Of a DNA stretch of 64,000 bases, positions 13,601 to 28,600 are shown piece after piece. The DNA comes from Ischnura elegans. Taxonomy: Eukaryota; Arthropoda; Insecta; Odonata; Coenagrionidae. Position 1 is the first letter of the stretch. Every line of letters starts with the position of its first letter. The notes below the pieces were generated by a model. It saw nothing but the letters and a program-made list of their open reading frames with translations, did not search any database and was not told where the DNA came from. The stretch spans positions 138,136,198 through 138,200,197 of the forward strand of contig NC_060246.1 in assembly GCF_921293095.1 (NCBI RefSeq). Reading direction: 5' to 3'. Position numbers and translations under genes: made by a program.

Positions 13601-16600
13601 AGCTGACCGAGTCAGTAGGAGCATGAGATGTCGTAAAAGATCGAAAGGCAGAAAAATATCATTGTCCCTTTTTTTCAAACTGTATCACAATTGATTCTCA
13701 AAAGAATTTGTGAGACAAGCCATGGAAGCCAAGCCAAGCCAAGCTTTTGTTCAAGTTCGTTGGTTGGTTGTAGGTAAGATTTAAGCATGGAAAAGGTGAA
13801 TGAAATCAACATTTTAAGGAAACTATAACAGCTCTTTATTAGTTTTTAAAATTATTTGCTTGAAAAAATATTATTTTCCTTAATAATTTGCGATTTTTGC
13901 TTCTGGGGGGGGGGCAGCTGCCCCCTCCTGCCCTTCGCTGGGTACGCCCATAAATTCTCACACAAATACCGAATAAACTGAATTTCATATTTCTAAATTT
14001 AGTTCTTATAGCACTTTCATTCCCATGCAACTGATAAATCGACAGATAATAACCTATAAGTAACCTAGAACTAACTTCCTCATCTGTATCTCTCAGGGCT
14101 GATTTCTGCCTCACGAGATCAGTAATGTGATAAAAATTAACAAGTGAAAGTGTACAAATATGTATGTATATGGAAGCAAAATAAGGTCATTATGAAGATT
14201 CACTAGATGGTTACTAACCAATTGTACCAGCCCAAGACTTCCTCTCTCTCGATGCATCATGACCAGAGTACCTCAGGAAATCCATAAGACCACTTTCATC
14301 CTCCTCAGAGGGCACTCTACTTCTGCGACGACGAAGTGTACCATTAGGAGTAACATCTGAAAATATAGGCAAGAAATGAAGTTCTTGAAGGCTAGCAGGA
14401 TGCATACATGTATAGATTTGCTATTTTACCACAGCCTAAATTGGCATTCATATTTAAGGTCATCTTCACTCATTAAATATTAGGCTTTTTGTGTAAAATC
14501 ACATTGAATGTAATTAAGGACCACAAAATGTCAATCTATTAGACTTGTACATATTTTAAGGAGATTATTGCAGTGAGGAAAATTATTGAAATTTTTGGAA
14601 ATTATGACATCATTTAGGACCTGACAGCTCATAGGTTACAAAATAAAATTTTAAAAACCCCAGAATTGGATCTTCCAATACCTCTTGATTTTAATTTTCT
14701 CTGGAAACTTAGTCATCATGTTAACAATGCTCCAGCCTAGAGCTATTTATATATTCAAGCTCATACAAGCCCACTCCAATGTGCCAATCACACTGTGCAT
14801 TTCCACTGAGTCACTATGGTCTCGGGGACAAAGGGAAAAAGGAGAGGATGGGAAGTGAAAAGTGCATTGAGGGGTTTTCATTTAATTTTTAAAAACTCAG
14901 GCTCGATAAGTTCAAGATTACAAATTTCTAATGCAATTTTGTACTTACTTGTGAATTTAACATAATCTGTTTTCTTTTCTAAATGGTTCCACAGTGGAAA
15001 ACAATTTTTGCTCATCTTATATATTTAATATAACCAGATTGGTGATAATAAGCTTAAATCTTCAACCATCTGGTTTTGAGATCTTCTCCCACTTTGCTTC
15101 CTTTCCGTGGTTTCATACTATACATATTGAGTCACAGTATATGTTGCAATTTCAATCCAATTTGCTACAGTGAAACCTCGATATAACGACACCCCACGGT
15201 GCACTAATAAACACTCGCTATAGCGAATTGTCGCTTTACCGGAGGTGGAGCAAATAATATCCAATATACCTGTTGCGAACAGATATACAGGAACAGGAGT
15301 GGTGCGGCGACAGATAAACATGTATCCGATAAACGTAAGCATTATTCCAGACGAAAGGCAATGTTTTTTTGCATCACTAAATTTCCTTACTCAAATAACG
15401 ACTAACTATTCAAACAATTTATAAGCGCCGCACTGAATAAAAATCATGCAAAGCATTGTTTCGTCAATCATTATATTTATCGAACGACAGTTTACCACAT
15501 AAATTTAAGACTGAGCACTCCATTAACTTCATTTCTAACAGATCGCTAGCAATTACAGAGGTTAAGGAGTCTTGGTGAAAGTCTTCCGGCGGTGAAACCC
15601 TCGCTATAGCGAGAGCCAACACCGAAAGGGTCTCGTAAAAACGAATTTTTTAACACGCTTATTATCGGGTCAATTGACGGTGCATCGGCTATCTCTCGTA
15701 ATAGCGGGGGTGTCGCTATAGCCCGTACTCGCTTTAACGAGGTTCCACTGTATTTAGTATATCCATGTTTTAGAACCCGAATACATCATGTATTTCCCTT
15801 AGTTTGACCATTAGAAAAATATAGTGTTTACTAATTGGGATAGATATTTAATTTTACTGTAGCAATCCTTTTACATAATTTATTAATTTTTTTCCAATCA
15901 TATTGTCTTATTCAATATTTTACAAATGGCAAATCCATGCTATTACTACAGCTATAATGATTATTCTTGATAGTGATTTTGCAGTTACTTCATAAATTTG
16001 ATGTCTCCACTTCCAAAGTCAATTTTTTTTACCATATCCAAGATGAGACACCTAAGGCATTCTAGGAAAGGGAAAAGGAAAAGGTATTGTTAAGGAATAA
16101 ATCAAGGATATCAGCTCATGAACAAAGGGGTTCATCACAAACTTGTATTATAAATAAATAGGGTAGTTTCCTTCATCAAAGAAAACGAAAGTCATTGATT
16201 GCGATTCGTTACCCACCATTAGTGTATTCATAATACACAAATTATTTGGTTTTTGAAATACCGGTTTAGACGAATGACAAGGGTCAAATTTTATCCTTAT
16301 TTGAAAAAGGCCAGATTGGCGCCCATGCGATTCCACTCCACGTGACGTCACAGGGACCTAGTTTCTACATGAGAGGATAGGAGTTATACATCGTCTGAGG
16401 TTACCAATGCATGCATGAGGCACAGAGCTCAGGGAAACATGTCTTAATAATCACCTATTAAAACTGGCTAAGGTCGGAAAGTTTTCTTCATTTGATAAGG
16501 TATTAATAAACCTTTTTTAAGCCAAGCGCTACCAGCCAGCAAGGTACTCAGCTACCCGCTAGCATCCTGCATCCTATCAGCGCTCAGAGCCTCGATCAAG

Positions 16601-19600
16601 GTCACCTCACAAGGCGGGAGGGGGGACCAGAAATGCGTCGCACGGACTTTTTCCCATCATTCCTACTTACGCGTCGCGATTTCGCGCGCTTGAAATTTTT
16701 CACTTTTCATTTAATCGCAAAAAATAGATATCGTCATTTAAAAATCTAAAAGCGTGAAATACGTACTCCAAGAGTAATAACCTTTCGATTTAGGCAATAA
16801 AAAAATAATAGGAAACCACCCTATTGAGCAAAATTAGCATTTGCTGGAGGGATATTACAATAAACTTTCACGTCCAATAATTAATTGATGGAGGAGACCC
16901 TTGTAGGCAATCATCATAAACAACAATTAAACGACGATTTGTTCATCTTTAATTATCTTTTTAATTTCACTGACCTAATATATTTCTTTTGACTTCATTG
17001 ACTAGTAAAGAATTTTATAAACATTTATTTTGATGATCATATCAAAGTAATCATTATTGTAAAAATTGTAAAAATGGGGGATCGGAAATACCTGGGGAGT
17101 AAGTTTCTTCCTTGCTGTTATTGGCCGCTAAAGAAGCAGAGGCATTTGCCAATCCTGGAGCACCTTCTACGCCTGAGAAAGATCCAATCCTTCGACGGGT
17201 CACATGAGGAGAGCCTCCCATAGACACCTCTTCCTCTGATGTAATGCCTCCACCACCATTGTGCAAATTTGTTTCCAATGCACCTTGCCTCTTCAACTTA
17301 CGCAGCTGGAAAGGTGAAGTGTACAAAGAAGAGACATTGATGAAGAATCTGCTCTACTTCAGATTGAGTTGTATTGTGCCACATTTGGCAAAGTTGTTGC
17401 GAATTTGTACAGCCAATATTTAGCCATAAATGTACATACTGCATACAAAGGTAAGAATTTAACCCTCCAAGTATATATAACCAATTCTTACATGTTTGAC
17501 AATTAAAATAAGAATAATATATTGAAAACTTTGTCAATTCCATACAGCTATAGTTGGTACAACCTTGACCACATGTCATTATCAAGAGGAAATGCATTAG
17601 GTAATGATCCATTTTCTATCATTCCATAATTTTTGCATTCACAAAGTTTTTTCCTGTTATGCGAATGATAGTGAGTTTCCTAAGTGATCCCTTTGGGCAT
17701 TTTTTTTAGCTCATAAAATGGACAAAAATACAGCTGCCCTAAATTTTTGATAAGTAAGGGGGTACAAGTGCACCTCTTTGCACTCCCCTCCCAATGCCCA
17801 CCCTGAAATCTCGCACAAGGAAGAGTTAGTAAGTATGAACCAAAACAGTGAAAATAAGTGGCATTGTCTCCCAAGGAAAAGGAGGTTTTCCAATTCAAAA
17901 GAATGTTTCTAATATTATCACTGTTAATTGAGCTTATTTCTGATGAATTAAATATTAATAAACAGAAATCAAGTTGAATGAAAGGTTTATAGATTTATTT
18001 GCTGTGAATTTTTAATAGGAACCTATATTCACTGATACCAAATTTAGTCATACGAAGATGGAGGTCTTAACCTCCAAATTCCCTGGTGCTTTTCCATTGG
18101 AAATCATCCTGAATGCATTTTGGATAATGATTTTACTTACTTTAAAGTATACCGATACTAGCCATGGTGATAACTATACGGGAGTCACCCACAATGCACA
18201 ATCGTGCAAAAGATTCACAAAGAAAAAATCATCCTCCTTGACCGAGATTAAGGCAGATGATTTTTTCTCTGTGGATCTTTCACATGGTTTTACTTACTTT
18301 TGGATCCTTTGAATTTCCCATTAGGCCAGAACGGATTTCGTACAAGAATGAGTCCACCAAATTGCTGCATTCAGTTTCAGAGCCACCACCAGCTCCAGAA
18401 CTACCTGAAAGTTTGGAAAATTCACAGAGCAGATATCAGTAAAAATACCTATTTCAGGAATAAATTATTCACTTGAAAAATTTTATTAGCAATAATCTTA
18501 GCAGCGACTTATATGCTGGCGGAATTTGCAAATTTTAAAACAAATGAATAGAGCCCCCATTGAAAATAGTTACCATGTCTTCTCCTTTGCTGAGCTCTGG
18601 CTGCTTCTTCCCTTTCCCTTCTCCTCCGCCTTTCTTCAGCTTGCCTTTCCTGCTCCCTTCTCCTCTTATTATCTACAACTGCAGAGCGGAAACGACTACT
18701 GAATGCTTGAACAAGACGAAGACACTCTTCGATGCGAAACTGCGCTTCTCCACCTGTACATGATTTCAAAGATTAGACAATGATGATCAAGATGAAAATT
18801 TCCATTTAAATTCATATGAGATCAGTAGTGTACATACAATTTGATATCAGAGAGAGACTGGAGAAAAATTAAATTGCTTTGAGGTATGTAAAACAAATTT
18901 TACTCACACCCAAGGCCCATTTTCTAATTAAATTTAATACAAACACAATACAACAAGGTACCGTTCATAAAATTTCCAAAGTTTTAACAGATGCTTATTA
19001 ATATTATAAAGGGCCATAGCATGACCGTATGAATAATCAACGTATGTGTTGAATAATCAAGAAATTGAGCAGCAGAAATATATTCCTTTAGCATTTTATT
19101 TAGATGAAATATGATGTGATTAGTGAAAGACTAAGGCAGAGAAATTAATCCAAATTTGTGATTTTCTTTTGACTTTTTTGTGAAAAATTTTTAAAAATCC
19201 CATTCAAGAAAATATTCAAGAGCCATGAAGTACATGTTTACTCTCATGAAAGAAAGATAGGTGAAATATTATGAAATGGAAGGGAAAGTAAATCAGTTGA
19301 GTGTGATTTAAATTGTTATTCTAACATAATAAAGACAGTTAATTAAATGGAGAATAAAATATGGACAATCTTTAGTACCACCATTCCCAGCACCAGAATC
19401 ATTTCCAAATGATTCATCTTCACAGAAAAATGCAGCCAACTCTTTCCTGGCCTGTTCCACTCCAAGAAGACCTTGCTGAAGCCCAGCCACTTCCTGTTCA
19501 GCCACCTGAAAGTAAAAAAAACTAGCATGAGTAATATTTCAAATGCTGCCACATGAACGGCAATGAAATATTCATGAATTGCCATGAGAAAAAATTCCCC

Positions 19601-22600
19601 TGGACCGGGAATCAAACCACGGACCTTTCGCTTTGCGGGCCAATGTGCAGACGACTACGCTATACAGGTACCTTAATTCCCATGGCAATTGTACCGAAGC
19701 TCATGGTACTAGATGTTACACCTTTGCCATCCATCAAGGATGGCAACATGAGGGAGAAGGTATATTTCAAATCCTGCCGCATGAACGGCAGTGAAATATT
19801 ACTCATACATATGAAAGAACTCCCTTCAACAAGATTTGATAGAAGTTTTAGCTGATATTTAAAAAAAATAATGATAAAATCTCCCCCCACAATGCAGAAT
19901 TAGTTTTGGCTCATTTTCAAGAATAGCAAAATCATCAAAGGTTTAAATATAGTCACTGATAAGCACGTTTGCTGCTGAGCTGAATCTCCCTTCCCTGGTA
20001 CAGGTCTTGCCATTACTGCCTAATTGTCCCACTGTACTCAACGGGCTTCTGCTGATGGGAGAAGGTAGAGGGGAAGTGGAGGAATATAGGGCAGCCACCC
20101 ATTCAGCCTAATGTAGTAGGGGAATATGCTTGAGACCCTTTATTGTGGGGGCCTACCATTACAGTACATATAAAGAGACACATGCTCACTGCTGAGTCTT
20201 GGTGCTACTAATGCCTGATAAATCTGCCGCCACTGACGCATCAGACTGAGGCCAAGGGTTGCTCCACCCAAGTAGTGCATATTCCATGTTTTTTTAACTA
20301 TAGCAGTCAAATTCAATTTTGAAGTGACTTCGGTAATTGGGGTCTTTTAACACACTGAAAGTATGCAATGTATACAAAATAGCATGCCCATGGCTTGGCT
20401 CTGATCATAAGTAATGGGCTAAATCAGAGCCGGCCCTAGCAGGTGCGGGGCTAGGGGCGAACCTTCATTGTGGGGCCCTTCACTTAAAATATTAAACTCT
20501 ATAACCCATCTACAAACTCGAGCATTTTGAATACCTACCACTCTCTGGCTAAGTATGTGACAAACGCATTGCACAATAAAAATTAATGCATTATTATTCC
20601 TTTTTCATAATATTATTTTTTATCTAGCACGGACTTAACAATACAGTAATAGTTGGAATTACGTTTTCAAAACTATCGTATATTTTAATTTTTTTTTCAC
20701 GAAAGCGCGGGGCCCGGGGTGGTCGCCCCGCCCTATAAGGCCGGCCCTGTGCTAAATTGCGGATAGTCGGCCATTTCATTTTGTGCCATCCAGTCTGGCG
20801 AGAGTGGGACCCATCAGTGCATCATGCCCTACCCTTAAGTGAAACGAGTTTCAACCTCAGTAACGTGACCCACCGGCTGGTCACATCTAACTTCCGGTCA
20901 TATCAAATTGTTTCTTTTCTATGTAAAAGATGCCTCAAGTTTAATGGCTATCATTTTACTAAATGGCAAGAACTGCAAAATGAGGAAAAGTAGTATATTT
21001 GCCATCCCAAAGGACAGAGTTCAGGTGTGACCCACTGGCTGATCATAGTGCAGGGAATATGTTAATGTGTCATTGGGTAGGTAATACAAAGTAAATCTGT
21101 TAAGGTGTTAGATAAAATAAAGGAAGCGGTTCAAAAAGGCTCTAGGTAATGGATGTGTGCTTTTATGCCTAAGATTTTAAGGAATTCTCAATTTTCCTGT
21201 ACCTAAGTACATAATATCAGTCAATGCCTGTGGCGTAGCCAGGGGGGGGGGGAGGGTCCGGGGGTCCAGACCCCCCAAAATATAAAAACAAAATCATTTT
21301 CCTTCATAAAAGAAAACAAGATATAGAAAAATCATGAATTAACAAAATATCTCTTTTACAAATGAAGTTTTTTCGATTTTGAAAAGTGTTAAAATTAGTT
21401 TAAAACCCTCTATTTAGTACCCTGTTTTTAAAAAATTCCCCCCCCCCCCCCCCCCAGTTTTGGACCCTCCCCGAACGTAATTCCTGGCTATGCCACTGGT
21501 CAGTGCACTGCCAACCCCAAGTTTAAACAGTTAATACCGATTTAGGCAGGTTGGGGTTGAATTTAATGACCACCATTTGGACTATGAGATTCCTAACTAT
21601 ACAAATTCAAAGTTGGAACAAAATATTTCACAACAAAATAAGTATTCTGGGGAAATACATACCAGTACTGTGTCATGAACATAGTATACTTGCATGATTT
21701 ACTAAGCAGCATTTAAATTCATGGAAAAAATCCATAAGAAGATAACATGATTGATTAAACTCGATCCTCTAAATAAATTTTTTACCAGGATAAATTGTGT
21801 CATCTGTGCTCTGATATCAGGATCTGTTGAGGGCAACTCAATTTGCTGCTTCACTTTCTTGATACGTCCCTCCAATGCCAAAATCTCATTTCGAAGTTGT
21901 TCAACAGTGGTCCTGAAAATTAGCAAGGAATAATTTGTCACTTCAATACTAATTTGAATTCAAAAATACTTTAACCAGCATCACAGTCGCTAAAGTATGA
22001 TGGCCAAATAATGAAATTCAACATTTTTAAGAAACTAAATAAACCTAAATAAAATAAAGCACTTTTTAACTATACAAATATTTCTAAAGCCATTGAAAAG
22101 CCATTAAACTTATAAAAATATGACTGTTTGAAGCTCAAGATTTTAACCCATTGCATTGAGAGAAAATAAACAAGAAATAATTATGACCATGAAAAAACTT
22201 CATTTACTTTGTGGCATCCTCTAGAGTTGGCATCTCGTCAGGGAATTGCAGCAGGTGGGCATCTTTTCTTTCAGCTTGCATTGCAACAAAGTGAATAAGG
22301 TTCATTCCAGGCTTGTTCGCTCGAATCTCAGTCAGCTTCTGAAGTGAACTCAATTTGACACCAGCTGCATTTCCAGCATAACCTCCCTGTTAAATGATAA
22401 AAAAGCTGAGTGACTACAATGATGCTACATATATTTTAAATTGAAAGATGACCCCTCATGCTGAAAAATTCATCACAAATATGTAAATAATTTATCTATC
22501 AGATCAAATTTATCGGTCATTCAGTCTCATAAACATCTCTAATAACAATCTTCATTGCTTGCTGGGCATTGTTCTTGTTAACTCAATCCTCTTAATGCTT

Positions 22601-25600
22601 TGCCCTAATCTATCTTATCCCGTTCATCAACTGGAAAATACTTCATCAGCAATTCATATGTTTTTAATACTTCCAACCAATGAATTCAACACCGACAGAA
22701 AGGATTTTAATGAAGCATCAAATTAGTTTCTTGTTAATCCAAAATTACTCAAAATTTTAATTAAATTTTGATTTCTTTGATTTTATTAAGATTCATAAGG
22801 TGTTACTCACTGAATTAAGAAAATTTCCAGCGACTAGAACCATGTAGAAAACTTCCCGAAGGGGATGACTGGCCATGATGTCCCTTGCAGCAGTGGTCAT
22901 AGCCCGTATACTAGGGCCAAGGTATGCTACATTTGTTCCAAATTCTTCTTTCAAGAGCATGCTTTCTATCCTCAAGCGATAACTGAAAGTAAAAGTTTGA
23001 AATTTTATGTAGTGTTGGAAATAAAGTAAAAAAAATAGTGGAATGGCAAAAGGGCTATTGCAAGCACGTGGAAAATTAATACAAAGAATGACAATATGTA
23101 TTGATGTTTATTTGTGACTTTTTCCATTTTTTAAATGATTTTAAGAAATATATTTCACCCATATTTTATGATTCCACAGAGCTCGAGGCAAAAAATCAGA
23201 TAATCTTTGAAATAATTATGTGTGCTAGAGTGCCTTAAAAAAATGCAGTTGAGGTTGCAATGAGTACCTAGGAAACAGGATTACTAAGAGAAGATTGATT
23301 CCATTAAGTGAAAACTAAAGCCTTCAATTTTTAGACCACTGGATATTATTTCTGAACTAACTAGTATTTATGTTTACCATATTTCTCCAAACATAGTCCC
23401 CCTCTGAATATACCCCCCCCCCTAATTTTGAGGCTTCAGTTTCGGGAAAACTTTAAAAAATTTGTTTTAATATAGTCCCCCATTTACTTTTACCACGAGC
23501 ATTTTTGAACAAAAAGGGGGGACTTCATTCAGATAAATACGGTACGTAGCATGTTACATGAAAATAGTACATGTGGCCAGAGTCACTGCAAGCTGGGCCA
23601 GGCCCTGGGGCAAAAAAATGGTAAGCGAGCCCTATTCTCCCTAAAAATCCTTAAAGCACCAATCTAACTTGATTTGGGCCCTGGAGTTTTCCCTTTCTAG
23701 TTCTTCTTTACCCCTCCCCCATTAATACTTCCTCTGGTCATGACAGAATAATCATCATTTTTTTAAATAAAAAATAGATCTTAAAATTGGAAGATGAAAC
23801 AGACAAAATATGGACATAGCAGGAGACTATCTGAAACAGCTTACAAAACTATTAGCATTGGAACTAAAATTTAACGGGATATTTTTACTCTTCACATAAA
23901 TTTACTTTGGTATTGAGGTCAGCTGGAGTAAGAACCGCTCTGCATTTCCTAGTCGACCTCTGTCACCATCAAAAGCTCTCAAGGTCTCAAGCTCATCCAT
24001 TTCTGGAAGGATGTGCAGCAAACCACGAAGCTTTTCTGCCCCAACCAACTCATGAGAGCCAGCCTTTACTAAACGTATTATGTCATCATTAGAACTGAAA
24101 GTAAGAGTTACATGTATAAGATAGAGAAAGTTCATTCAATAAAATGAAACTAGGTGATTATAGAAAATATTTATGATAAAATAATTCACACAGAAACCTC
24201 ACCTCTTGAACTGTTTTAGAAAGATGTTCACATTCAAACTTCTTTTGCCATCCAAGAGGGTGATCTGAAAACAAAACAAAATGTTATATTAAAGAGCTCA
24301 ACATTGAAGTCCTCGTGCATTCAAAAATAGTATTTATAGGAAAAAGTTATTTTAAATTTAGGCTGTTTTTACATATAGGGTAGTCATGTCAATAAACCTA
24401 CACATGTCTTTTCCAAAGTGGCCCAGTCTGGTAGTGGTCAACCGCACTTACGAGGTAGCACCCAAATATATATAAATTTTACTTAGTTTACTGTGCATAC
24501 CTCAGTTGAATCCCTTTTCGTGCGATCATCTCGACCTCCAAGCTTGGGTGATGAGGTGGGTGTGAATCCTCCTCCAGGGCCGCCAGCAGTGGCTGGTGAT
24601 GGGGGTGGCACTTGCTGGCAGAAGAGCCCCTCCATTTCCTCCCAGTCAAGATCAGCCATTGGTGACCGCTCATGGGACCGTGCCACTAGAGCCCAAATGT
24701 TGCGTTTGTCACTAACAACCTGTTGAGTGATAATAAATAATTAATTGAGAAGGAAAAGAGCTGTTACTTCATTTAATAAGGCAGTTCTTATGGAATCGGA
24801 GTAGCAGCTACATTCATCTCCTCTACTTTACATATTGTGTGCTAAGTGTCAACTTCTACTCTGGGCGAACACTGCTTTCCATCCTCCAGAATAAAATTGG
24901 CCCTATTTGTACTTGAAGTAGGCATAATTTTGGCAAATATGTTTGGAGCCAGATAAAGGCAATATTTTTGGGGATAAAGGTGGTGATTTGTAACTTCTCC
25001 TCATAAAATTTAAAGTCAGGGAATAAATATGTATTGTGGTGAAAAATAACAAGCCTATATATATGTAAATAACATGCATATTATGTAAAGACATTAGGCA
25101 TCTATAAAAAATCCATAGAGAAAGTGAAATTATTTCAAGTTTACTTTTTCCATAAATTACATAAAATATGCAGTCTATGACTTGAGAGGTCTGGAATAAT
25201 AAACACACTTAAGCAAATTACGATTAAATAGCCATGAAAAAAATCATATGCTTGAGTAAGAGAAAATGCAGAAAATTTTAAGTGCAGTAAAAAATAAAAA
25301 TTGTACAATGAAAACAGGAAAGAAATTTTGTATATTGCTGATACCTAATAGAGAACAAAGATATTTTCATGCATAACCCTAACAATATTCCTCCTCATTT
25401 TTAATACTTCACCAACCTTGTGATTGGGTATTTTATTCCAGTTGATTGTTTTCATTTTTGCCTTTGGAACTGGAGTTTCCTGTTGTGGCAGTTTTTGAGA
25501 GTCGTCGTCATCACCAGCACCATCTCCATCCCCGGCTTTCACGTTACCCACCCCAACCTTCCTGGCCCTCATGAGCAGAGGGGAAGGGGGAGGGGGAGGA

Positions 25601-28600
25601 GGGGGGCAGCCACCCGGGGCGAGGGGAGGAGGGGGAGGCGGGGGAGGAGGGGGCGGGGGGCCTCCCCCAACACAGATCATGGGCGGAGGAAGTGGAGGTG
25701 GAGGTGGTGGAGGAGGGGCTGGTGGAGGTGGATTCCCTCCCCCAGGCTTTGCTTCACTCCCTGCATAGGGAAAAATGGAAGAAAATTTAACAAAAGTAAA
25801 ATGAAAAGGAAGAAAAAACTATCACTAGCGTATCTTTTAAAGGTACAGGAGATATATTAAGAGGGCTATGTCACTATGAGAATCAGACCTGCAATAAGTC
25901 ACTATGAGAATCAGTCCTGCAAGTTGAGTGAATGAGAGAGTGGTTAAAGAAGACTCATTAATCCCACTCAACCAATCTTTTTTCATGACTCATTAGGAGT
26001 ATAAAACGTAAGATATATGTACCTTGAATTGTTTTTGGATACACAGAGTAAACACTAATCAGCATTTGCCTGTATCTCACATTGGAAAATTTTACACCAG
26101 TACTTTCTCTGAAGTAGCATTATGATTTTTGATTGACAGAAAAGTATTAACAAGGCTCTCTATTATATGTTTCAAAAATTTCAAGGTGATAGTTTGAATT
26201 TTAAATGAGTACCTAATTCATCAAAAAGACAAAATACAACTGATCAAGCAGAGGTGATAAAAGATTAATGCTCTTTACTGTATTGTGATTCCGTATATAC
26301 CTCGTGAAGGTTCATTCCTTCGCTATTTCTACTTGGTCATTACTTTTAAAGTACAGTTAAATTGCTTTCGGAGCGACTCTCTTTCTCTGGTTGGGAAGTA
26401 TGGTGTGAGACGGCAAGTAAAGGTCAATCCCCAGAATTAATACTTATTTGCAAATCATTGTTCGATTTTCTTCATTATGATCCGCAACGACGCATCAATT
26501 GACCCAACGTTAATGAGATTAAGTAAAAATTACAAGAAAAGCATGCATAATAGAGCCATAATTTCCTCAAAAACGTCCTTCGACAGTTGATCGTATGAAT
26601 TATAACGTTGTCATCCTGCAATTTATGCAACACGTCAACCGTTCAGTATGGTATGATCTTGGAGTTTGTAAACGGATGGAGGATCCATGGGTATAATAAT
26701 TAATTAATCACACCCCAAAGCGGTAGTGCATGAAATGCATTGGCTACAATTGCCTGCATCAAGATTCTGAAGGGCTCAATACAAAATTATGGAAAATAAT
26801 TCAACCTCAATAATTGTTGCACCCCTGGTGTAAATCGAACCAGAAAGAATCCAAATAAGCACACTAAAAATTGAAAATATAGCTCGTAATCGAAGAAATT
26901 TAGTTTACTGTTAGAGGATGAGCCCATTCACCAAAAAACCTCGAAAGGACAGCTTGAAAACTTTGTTAATAGTAGATTTGATAATTTCAGCATTTTTTCG
27001 ACTATAAGAACAATGGAGCTAACCTTTATTTCAAAAAGTCACCTTACTCGCCTCGGAAAATCAATGGAGCATATATTACTCATAGCTTAAGATTACAATG
27101 TTATATTTTTTTTATTTTTCTTTTGTTCTTCTCTGTGTAGTCATTTTACTGGTTACCCTTTTGTTGACAATCCAATGCAAAGGTTGCCTAAATTGATTTT
27201 GGTTTTAATGACAAATAAAACAAGCATTTCAATTTTTCTGCGAAAAATAAATACAATTTTCGTTATGTTTCTTCCTCTCTATTAAAGGAGCATTTCTAGG
27301 ATTTTTTGGATGTATGGTAATGTATAACGTAGGGTGCATATAAACAAACGTCGGATGATTTTTCAACGGGAATTGGTGTGGGTGTGAGACTTACTGCACG
27401 TGCATGAGGCGGATCCCGCATTCTGGTTGGTGGAGGGCGGGGGTCTGTGGAGGAGCCTAGCGGCGTCTTCCGGGCCCTCGATGAGCGAGGCGCGGTGAAC
27501 GAGCGTCTCGGCCGTCTCCCAGGCCAGCGCCGCGCCGCCCACCTCCTGGCCGTCGCCTCTCGGGTCCAGCCGCAGCAGGTGCTGCAGGATGCCCAGGAAG
27601 TTGCCCTCCTGCGGCAGACCCGCCACCTATGAATGGCCACAGCGACGAATGAGAAAACACATTCGGGGATTTCCATATCATGTGATTGCTAATTAGCCTC
27701 GTTTTTCAAGGGACGATTATTTTTTTTTCATTCATAGTACACTTCATAACAACAATTCGATTTTCTTAAAGAATAGTAATAGGAGGTAACCAAAGTCCTC
27801 GTTTTCAAGGATATTTTCGTTTAGATGAAATAAAAAATATCGTAATCAATAGAAAAATTTAATATTTGTGCCTTCTAGAATGAATGATGGATTTTATCCT
27901 CATGCCCCCAAAGCAATAATTTGTAATACTTGAATAATCATAGTAAAAGAAGGTAACCAATATTCACAAGCACACGCTTAAAATGTGGATGTAATGCAAA
28001 ATTAATTTCAAAGTCAAGAAATGCTATATTAAGCAGTGAGTCTTCACCCACGATCTTCATATTACGGTTCATTTTAGCACTCGTTCATTGTTTCTTCAAA
28101 AAATATTCCAAGGAGCAATCCAAATGAAGAAGGCAAAAACTTCGAAGAAAAAAATGTACAAGTTGGAGTGAAAGATGCGGTAAGAAAGGAAATAAATCCC
28201 TGCTTGGAGCACGCGGGTCTTTAGCCATTCGACATCATAAAACTTAAAGGAGCAAAACAAATTAATTCATAACAGTAAAAATAAAGCTAAAAACTTATTC
28301 TCGACCAATGAATACGACCAATCTCTGGAGAAATAAACCCTGTGAAGTGAAATAATTGCCCCCTTTTCTAAAAGCCGGCACTTTGAAGGCCACAAAAGAG
28401 ATAAACGCCACTCAGGGAAAAGATTTCAATCCTGGCCGGGTTCCAGGCGGAAGGGACAAAAGGTATGCGTAAAGACCGATCAAAAACTCAGGGAACACGA
28501 CTCGACTGACGCAAGAGCGCAATTAAAACAATGAAGACGCGGAATGCGTTAATTTGCATCGAAATGAAAGCGACCACAAGGGCATTGGGTAACGCGCTCA

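Larger units (their letters stand above)
14357..17091 (-). other. Formin intron 16, hosts two DNA-transposon relics
   Basis: Carries the TA-flanked element 15168-15750 and the terminal-inverted-repeat element 16161-16821. The remaining sequence is AT-rich and featureless. Confidence 0.6.
19506..21785 (-). other. Formin intron 12, hosts a SINE and two MITEs
   Basis: Contains a tRNA-derived SINE (19530-19672) and a 3' fragment of it (19760-19806), a hAT-like MITE (20425-20749) and another MITE (21228-21498). The rest shows no gene. Confidence 0.6.

Noticed and set aside
19585..19672. Functional tRNA gene on the minus strand
   Set aside because: Box A and B are present but the acceptor stem is not complementary, and the sequence continues into a SINE tail with a second copy nearby.
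25420..25860. Gly/Arg-rich plus-strand frames opposite the FH1 exon
   Set aside because: They are the complement of the polyproline codons of FH1. No independent start, splice or homology support.
27447..27681. Other open frames overlapping formin exon 5
   Set aside because: High GC leaves several frames open; only the minus frame starting VAGLPQEG matches the family and splices in phase.
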